28,447 nt of DNA from JBHELG01 sp046263195 (GTDB lineage: Bacteria > Actinomycetota > Nitriliruptoria > Nitriliruptorales > JAHWKO01): the NCBI GenBank assembly GCA_046263195.1, contig JBHELG010000156.1, positions 1-28,447 of the forward strand, read 5' to 3'. Of this stretch, positions 23,827 to 28,447 are shown in pieces (the first letter of the stretch is position 1; the number at the start of each line of letters is the position of its first letter). The notes under the pieces are model-generated. The model saw only the letters and a list, made by a program, of their open reading frames with translations. It had not been told where the DNA came from and did not search any database. The translations under genes and the position numbers were made by a program.

Positions 23827-25293
23827 ATGTCATCCCTGCAAGAGCTCATCGAAGTACGTGCCGAGCTGACCGGGCCCGTAGTCGATCACCTGCAGGCGCT
23901 CGTATCGGATTGGCAGATACTCGCTGATCTGTCCTTCGCCGACTTGCTCTTGTGGTGCCGCGAGCGCGACCGACTCGTTGTCGTGGCCCAGATGCGCCCT
24001 TACACGGCCCAGACCCTCTATCACGAGGATCTTGTCGGTCGGGTCTTCGAACCCCAGGAGCGACCGACAGTAGTTCGAGCCTTCACCGAACGCCGGATCG
24101 CACGGAAAGGCAACCCTGATTGGTCAACGGGGGTGCCGGTACGCGAAGAAGCTATTCCGGTCAGTTTCGAGGATGAGGTCATCGCGGTGGTAACCCGTGA
24201 GGCGAACCTCTCGATGGTGCGTTCACCGTCGCAACTCGAGCTCACCTACCTGCAGACCGCTGGTGAACTCGCGCTGATGCTCGCCGACGGCCAGTTCCCC
24301 TTCCGAGGAGAGGATCCCGAGCGGGAGCTCGCTCCTCGGGTCGGCGATGGTCTCATACGCCTCGAGCCCAATGGGGTCGTCGCGTATGCAAGCCCGAATG
24401 CGATCAGTGCCTACCGACGGCTCGGGGTGGTCGACGACATCATCGGCCGTCATGTGCGCGAGTTCGACCTCGACGACGAAGCGGTCATGCTGGCTCTCGC
24501 GGACGGAGAGTCACTCGAAAGTGAGGTCGAGGCGCGCGGTGCCGTCGTTCTCCGTCGACTGATCCCCCTCGTGCACCGTCACGAAGTGCTTGGCGGGATC
24601 ATGATCATGCGTGAGGTGACAGAACTGCGGCGGCACGAGCGAATGCTGCTCTACAAGGACGCGACGATCCGCGAGATCCACCACCGCGTGAAGAACAACC
24701 TCCAGACGGTCGCATCGCTCCTGCGTCTGCAGTCGCGGCGGCTGCAGAGCAGTGAGGCGAAGGAGGCGCTGGCGGAATCGGTGCGACGCATCTCCTCGAT
24801 CGCGCTGGTCCACGAGACCCTGTCGCAGGAGAGTCGTCAGCGGGTGTCGTTCGACAAGGTGGCTCAACGCCTGGTCGACATGCTCGAAGCGGGTCTGACG
24901 GACCCGGACAGGCCGATCCGCATGACCTTTCGCGGCAGTGCGGGCGAGCTGCCAGCCGCCATCGCCACCCCGCTAGCACTGGTGCTTTCCGAACTCGTGC
25001 AGAACAGCGTCGAGCATGGCTTTCCCTCCAACGGTGAGGAACGCAGCGGGGGAGGCGTTGAGGTCACCCTCAGCAGGCGACCTGCGAGTCTCCTGCTCAG
25101 CGTGCGAGACAACGGGGTAGGGGTGCCAGAGGGCTGGCGGCTCGACCGCGACGCGAACCTCGGGCTTCAGATTGCGAACGCCCTTCTCGAGACCGAGCTC
25201 GGGGGCAGGCTCGAAGTGCGCCGCGATGGGCCATCCGGAGGCACGGTGTGCTCCGCCGAGCTGCCACTGCCGAGCGCTGGCTCGCCGGCTTGA
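23827..25293 (+). CDS. pdtaS: PdtaS-type histidine kinase (GAF-PAS-HisKA_2-HATPase)
   Basis: A 488-residue soluble kinase with no membrane segment. Residues 1-155 are a GAF-like domain with the PdtaS signature LSFADLLLWCRERD and VPVREEAIPV; 185-275 is a PAS domain (ANGVVAYASPNAISAYRRLG). Residues 276-350 are HisKA_2 with EIHHRVKNNLQTVASLLRLQSRR (His285/His286). A HATPase follows with ELVQNSVEHGF, DNGVGVP and LGLQIANALLE. PdtaS phosphorylates PdtaR, an ANTAR RNA-binding regulator, and has been tied to copper, nitric oxide and ribosome control in mycobacteria. No pdtaR lies in the window. The hydrolase gene overlaps its end (TTGA). Confidence 0.93.
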   Translation: MSSLQELIEVRAELTGPVVDHLQALVSDWQILADLSFADLLLWCRERDRLVVVAQMRPYTAQTLYHEDLVGRVFEPQERPTVVRAFTERRIARKGNPDWSTGVPVREEAIPVSFEDEVIAVVTREANLSMVRSPSQLELTYLQTAGELALMLADGQFPFRGEDPERELAPRVGDGLIRLEPNGVVAYASPNAISAYRRLGVVDDIIGRHVREFDLDDEAVMLALADGESLESEVEARGAVVLRRLIPLVHRHEVLGGIMIMREVTELRRHERMLLYKDATIREIHHRVKNNLQTVASLLRLQSRRLQSSEAKEALAESVRRISSIALVHETLSQESRQRVSFDKVAQRLVDMLEAGLTDPDRPIRMTFRGSAGELPAAIATPLALVLSELVQNSVEHGFPSNGEERSGGGVEVTLSRRPASLLLSVRDNGVGVPEGWRLDRDANLGLQIANALLETELGGRLEVRRDGPSGGTVCSAELPLPSAGSPA

Positions 25294-26108
25294 GGCGGGT
25301 GGGACCGCAACAGACAGCCCCGTTGGCGCCGGTCGTCTTTCTGCATGGCGCTGGCCAAGACGGGGAGATCTGGGCAGATGTCGTGCCACTCGTACCACGG
25401 CCGGTGATCGTCCACGATTTTCCCGGACACGGCGGGCGCTTCGGGGCGGCCCTCGACCGCGTCGAGGACCTGGCCGAGGATGCGATTGCGCACTTGCCTG
25501 GCGGGCGCAGGTCCGTCCTGGTTGGACATTCGCTCGGTGCAGCGGTGGCGCTCGAGGCTGCTCTTCGCCGACCGGAGTCCGTCTCGGACGTCGTCGCGGT
25601 CTGTTGCGAGCTCGACCATCAGCCGGACCGACGCGCCATGGCCGCCCTGGAGGATGGGGACTTCGAGCGCTTCACCGAGCTCATCCAACTCGGGATCGTT
25701 GGCCTACGCCCGGGCATGAGTGACCCGAACCAGCCGACCGGACCGGAGACCCATACCGATCGGGACCACCTGCCCGGCCCTGAGGCCCGTGGTCGCAAGG
25801 CGGCGGAGGAGTCGGCCCGACGACTCGAGCGCCTCGTGCGTCGCACCGGCCTGGAGACCACTGCTGCCGACTACCGGGCTGCTTCCGAGCACGATCTCAC
25901 CGGACGGCTCGAGGGGCTCTCGCTGCCGGTGACCGTTCTGGCCGGCGGCAGCGACGTGCTCGTGCCACCGCGCCGGGTTGCTGCTCTCGCCGCGGAGCTT
26001 GGGGTCGAGGCGCAGGTCGTCCCCGATGCTTCCCACCAGGTGCCGTGGGAAGCTCCCGAAGCCGTCGCTCATGCGGTCGAGCGGATGCGCCGTTCAGACG
26101 CCGAGTGA
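25290..26108 (+). CDS. Alpha/beta hydrolase
   Basis: A 272-residue alpha/beta hydrolase. VVFLHGAGQDGEIW provides the oxyanion region, VGHSLGAAV the nucleophile Ser81, GGSDVLVP the acid (Asp222) and DASHQVPWEAPEAV the histidine (His249), so the triad is complete. The substrate is unknown; the lid region is charged and hydrophilic. The start is uncertain: TTG 25290 overlaps the pdtaS stop as TTGA and is used here; GTG 25248 and GTG 25299 are in the same frame. No good ribosome-binding site precedes any of them, so expression is probably by coupling to pdtaS. Confidence 0.82.
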   Translation: MRRVGPQQTAPLAPVVFLHGAGQDGEIWADVVPLVPRPVIVHDFPGHGGRFGAALDRVEDLAEDAIAHLPGGRRSVLVGHSLGAAVALEAALRRPESVSDVVAVCCELDHQPDRRAMAALEDGDFERFTELIQLGIVGLRPGMSDPNQPTGPETHTDRDHLPGPEARGRKAAEESARRLERLVRRTGLETTAADYRAASEHDLTGRLEGLSLPVTVLAGGSDVLVPPRRVAALAAELGVEAQVVPDASHQVPWEAPEAVAHAVERMRRSDAE

Positions 26109-26148
26109 GGGCGGTCGCTCTTCGAAGGGCCGCGCTGCAGACGAACCC

Positions 26149-26421
26149 TTACCCGTCTGGCGCCGCGGCCTCGCTGGGAATCTCGCCCAGGGAAGGGTCC
26201 TGTCCTTCGACGCCAGCAACCTGGGAGAAAATCCAGACGAGCACGATGATGAGCAGGGCGGCGACGAATGCGGCGGAAATCCAGGGCCAGCGCGCAGGGA
26301 AGCCGGGCTCGGTGGGTACGGCGAAGCCATGTGAATACAGCTCCCGCGGACCTCCGATCGGCCTGCCGGTCGCCTCCGGCTCCTGTCCACCCGGGGTCGT
26401 GAGCCGGGTCCGAGGACGCAT
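26149..26421 (-). CDS. Small single-pass membrane protein, unknown
   Basis: A 90-residue protein. The first 45 residues are polar with many prolines and glycines; then WPWISAAFVAALLIIVLVWI is one clear membrane helix, and the tail is acidic. The start ATG 26421 is preceded by AGGAG at eight bases; GTG 26427 is too close. The ribosome-binding site lies in the loop of a TCCCAC/GTGGGA hairpin. I do not recognise the family. It is the last gene of a minus-strand run below whiB1. Coding support comes from the helix, the AGGAG and the minus-strand context. Confidence 0.5.
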   Translation of the reverse strand: MRPRTRLTTPGGQEPEATGRPIGGPRELYSHGFAVPTEPGFPARWPWISAAFVAALLIIVLVWIFSQVAGVEGQDPSLGEIPSEAAAPDG

Positions 26422-26446
26422 TCCCACCTCTCCTGCTGCTGTGGGA
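26422..26446 (-). promoter_or_regulatory. Hairpin holding the ribosome-binding site of the small membrane protein
   Basis: On the minus strand TCCCAC (26446-26441) pairs with GTGGGA (26427-26422), and the 13-base loop contains AGGAGAG. The 3' arm touches the ATG. It could control translation or partly stop readthrough from whiB1. Confidence 0.35.
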
Positions 26447-26472
26447 GACCCTCTCGTGCCAGCCGCCTCAGG

Positions 26473-26724
26473 TCAGCTCGCGATGCGCCGCCGACGCTGC
26501 CGTGCCCGCTTCAGCGTCCGCCGTTCGTCCTCGGTTAGCCCGCCCCAGACCCCTGCGTCCTGGTTGGTGCCTATGGCGAACTCGAGACATGGCTCACGCA
26601 CGTCACAGCGGGCGCAGACCCGCTTCGCCTCCTCGGCCTGATCGACGGCCGGTCCCGTGCTTCCCACCGGGAAGAACAGCTCCGGGTCCTCTTCGATGCA
26701 GGCCGCCTGGCTTCGCCAGTCCAT
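26473..26724 (-). CDS. whiB1: WhiB-family iron-sulfur protein, WhiB1-like
   Basis: An 83-residue Wbl protein starting MDWR, as WhiB1 does. Cluster cysteines Cys9, Cys37, Cys40 and Cys46 match the M. tuberculosis positions. ELFFPVG, GVWGGL and the basic tail KRARQRRRR are conserved. WhiB1 carries an oxygen-tolerant, nitric-oxide-sensitive 4Fe-4S cluster and binds the principal sigma factor. ATG 26724 has GGGGAAG seven bases upstream; a longer frame to 26949 is unsupported. The neighbours (lipid kinase upstream, pdtaS nearby) match mycobacterial gene order. The upstream 247 bases contain a GAAAGCTTTC palindrome at 26816-26825. Confidence 0.93.
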   Translation of the reverse strand: MDWRSQAACIEEDPELFFPVGSTGPAVDQAEEAKRVCARCDVREPCLEFAIGTNQDAGVWGGLTEDERRTLKRARQRRRRIAS

Positions 26725-26971
26725 GGTTTTCGCTTCCCCTGTCATGGTGACGCACGATCTTCGAAGCGAGCAGTAGAGCTGTGTGCCTCGCATGCTCCGT
26801 GCGGGAGGGGCTTGTGAAAGCTTTCTCGAAGTTCGGGCGAAATCTAGCGGCTCGGCTCCCCGCGAACAAGGCTCGCTTGCAAAATCTCCCGGTGTGATTG
26901 GGCGTCCGACACCCTCCACCCGTCTCGCGTCGGGGCCGAGACCGCTCACACTCCGAGACGGAGGTCGCCCA

Positions 26972-27880
26972 CTAGGCGATGAGCGTTAGTGCGTGCGGGA
27001 CGCTCGTGAAGGTGACCTCCTCGCACTCGCCCGCGTACTCCCCGTCAACCTGCAGTGGCAGCGGAGAATCGGTGCGTAACGTGAACGACGACAGGTCGCT
27101 CCAGTAGCTGGTTGCGTCGGAAGCGACGTGGGCGCCACTCGTCAGCACCTGCAGGAGGATGCGCAGGAAGGTGGCGGTCCGCAGCGAACTGACCGCTAGC
27201 AGGTCGAGGCCGCGGTCGAAGGACGCGGCAGGAGTGACCTGCAACGGTCGACTTCCCAGATAGGTGTAGGGCGTCGTGTTACCGATGATGCAGAGCGCGT
27301 AGTCGGCGCGGGACGACTGCTCGGGCAGCTCGATGGAGATGGGCAGACTCGGCCGATCGTAACCGAGGAAGAATTCCTCCAGCCCGCACCAGACGAATGA
27401 CAATTGGGGTGTCGCCTGCTTCAGGCGCTGACGTCGTTCCACGAGCCGCACCACCGCGGCGTCGAAGCCAAAGCCCGCGTTGACGGCGAAGTAGCGCGTG
27501 TTGGCTCGTCCCAGCCCGATCGTCCTCGTCGTGCCAGCATGGAGCCGCTCCAGCAACGCAGCACTAACCTCGACCGGGTCGGTCGGCAGTCCGAGGTTGC
27601 GCACGAGGACGTTCGTCGCGCCGCCCGGGATGACGCCGAGCCGAACATCGGTGCCGGCGATCGCTTGTATGGCTTCGTTGGCGGTACCGTCCCCGCCAAA
27701 GGCGAAGATGACGTCGATCCCTTCCTGAACCGCGTCGGCGGCGAGGTGAGTAGCGTGTCCCCGCTGCCTCGTGCCGTGCACCTCGAGCTTCAACCCCGAG
27801 GCAAGCAACGACGCAACGGCTTCGCGTACCTTCGCGTGCGACCTGCTCGCTTGGGGGTTGAAGAGCAGCACGGCGCGCAC
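26972..27880 (-). CDS. Diacylglycerol kinase-family lipid kinase
   Basis: A 302-residue DAGK catalytic-domain protein. VLLFNPQAS at the start, FAFGGDGTANEAIQAIAG at 60-77 (nucleotide-binding GGDGT) and GVIPGGATNVLVRNLGLP are the family signature. The C-terminal beta domain ends with PLPLQVDGEY. It phosphorylates a lipid such as diacylglycerol at the inner membrane face; the exact lipid is unknown. GTG 27880 follows GAGGGGAGA. It corresponds to Rv3218 beside whiB1. It is divergent from the DUF3052 gene. Confidence 0.9.
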   Translation of the reverse strand: MRAVLLFNPQASRSHAKVREAVASLLASGLKLEVHGTRQRGHATHLAADAVQEGIDVIFAFGGDGTANEAIQAIAGTDVRLGVIPGGATNVLVRNLGLPTDPVEVSAALLERLHAGTTRTIGLGRANTRYFAVNAGFGFDAAVVRLVERRQRLKQATPQLSFVWCGLEEFFLGYDRPSLPISIELPEQSSRADYALCIIGNTTPYTYLGSRPLQVTPAASFDRGLDLLAVSSLRTATFLRILLQVLTSGAHVASDATSYWSDLSSFTLRTDSPLPLQVDGEYAGECEEVTFTSVPHALTLIA

Positions 27881-27960
27881 GATCTCCCCTCGGCCTCGAT
27901 GTCACGAGGCTAGCTTGGGCTTGGCTGGCGTCATGCGCTTCGCGGAGCAGAGGAACTGGC

Positions 27961-28278
27961 TTGGCCGACTATTCGGGGACGCCGCTAGCCCGCAAGCTCG
28001 GCATGCGGGACGGCCAGGTGGTCTATCTGCTCGCCGCACCTGAAGGTTTCCTGGAACTGCTCGAGCCACTTCCCCGGATCACCATCCGCAGACGCCTGTC
28101 CGGTCCGGTGGACTTGGCAATTGCCTTCACCACGACCCGGCGACAGCTTGCCCGCGCATTCGAACACCTCCGGCCCGAGATCACCTCCAGCGGAGGACTG
28201 TGGATCGCCTGGCCGAAGCGTTCCCTATCCGCGCAAAAGCCCAGGTCGGAGGGCATTTCTGCCCCTTACTGCGAGTAG
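27961..28278 (+). CDS. DUF3052-family protein, C-terminally shortened
   Basis: A 105-residue protein. YSGTPLARKLGMRDGQVVYLLAAPEGF and LWIAWPKRSL are the DUF3052 core. The family normally continues for another 35-40 residues (a TDLTE-type helix and a VDVKVCAVDE-type strand); here the frame departs after the WPKR motif and stops. I see no such ending in the other two frames downstream, so this looks like a deletion or natural shortening rather than a single frameshift. TTG 27961 has AGAGGA six bases upstream. It lies divergent from the lipid kinase gene. Confidence 0.7.
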   Translation: MADYSGTPLARKLGMRDGQVVYLLAAPEGFLELLEPLPRITIRRRLSGPVDLAIAFTTTRRQLARAFEHLRPEITSSGGLWIAWPKRSLSAQKPRSEGISAPYCE

Positions 28279-28279
28279 C

Positions 28280-28319
28280 TAGGGGTCGCGTAGGGGTCGC
28301 GTCGCCCGGCAGGGGTCGC
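28280..28319 (+). repeat. Short tandem repeats after the DUF3052 gene
   Basis: TAGGGGTCGCG occurs twice in perfect tandem (28280-28290 and 28291-28301), and AGGGGTCGC again at 28311. The rest of the window end (28320-28447) shows no gene I can support. Confidence 0.6.
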
Positions 28320-28447
28320 AGACCACACCGCATGCGAGGGGTCCCACCCCCGCGTACGAGTACGCGCGGTCGGTCGTGCGAGGTTGTGCGCAGGGCTTGA
28401 CGAGGCCAACGCAGGCGGGCGCTGCCCCGCTGTCATGTAGGCGAGGA

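Noticed and set aside
26725..26949. N-terminal extension of WhiB1
   Set aside because: WhiB1 proteins begin MDWR; a good ribosome-binding site precedes ATG 26724 and the extension has no similarity.

Overview
The window is GC-rich chromosomal DNA from an actinobacterium (Actinomycetota). Lineage markers are two WhiB-family iron-sulfur regulators, a SigH/SigR-type sigma factor with its zinc anti-sigma RsrA, a BldD-type regulator, a PdtaS-type histidine kinase, and the actinobacterial families DUF3499, DUF5719, DUF6788, DUF5317, DUF3052 and Rv3235. The block corresponds in content and broad order to the Mycobacterium tuberculosis region from whiB2 (Rv3260c) through manB, comF, secA1 and sigH to pdtaS, whiB1 and Rv3218. 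The long GT2/DUF5719 pair and the missing mtrAB-lpqB and hpf genes fit a deep-branching actinobacterium (for example Acidimicrobiia or Nitriliruptoria); that placement is inferred from memory, not from a search.

Layout. 1-461: tail of a repeat-bearing protein ending in a C2H2 zinc finger. 786-1058: whiB2-like gene. 1452-6103: membrane glycosyltransferase and a coupled DUF5719 protein, both probably starting at CTG. 6162-6644 (minus): HExxH metallopeptidase. 6711-7755: strong promoter, structured leader and DUF3499. 8150-8512: DUF6788. 8698-13333: a tight run manB, Trm112-like, phosphosugar isomerase, purine nucleoside phosphorylase, mtnA, mostly with overlapping stop and start codons. 13409-17151: comF and secA. 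17188-18668 (minus): Rv3235-family protein and a TcpC-like membrane protein. 19042-21165: sigH, rsrA, galE. 21406-21870: bldD. 21935-23131: two divergent membrane-protein genes. 23253-26108: a stand-alone sigma region 4 protein, pdtaS and an alpha/beta hydrolase. 26149-27880 (minus): small membrane protein, whiB1, lipid kinase. 27961-28278: a shortened DUF3052 gene.

How the genes fit together. manB, the isomerase and galE supply sugar phosphates and nucleotide sugars that the membrane glycosyltransferase could ultimately use for envelope glycans. PNP and MtnA look like a nucleoside or methylthioadenosine salvage pair inserted into this cluster. SecA is the export motor. WhiB2, WhiB1, SigH-RsrA, BldD (with a recognisable cyclic-di-GMP motif) and PdtaS form a dense group of redox, development and stress regulators.

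The most interesting unexplained signals are non-coding. A multi-block leader motif is shared by secA and pdtaS, with a weaker relative before galE. A near-consensus promoter fires into an 11-bp hairpin RNA before DUF3499. A perfect 15-bp hairpin and an operator-like array lie between the TcpC-like gene and sigH. All functional statements rest on motif reading; no database search was run.
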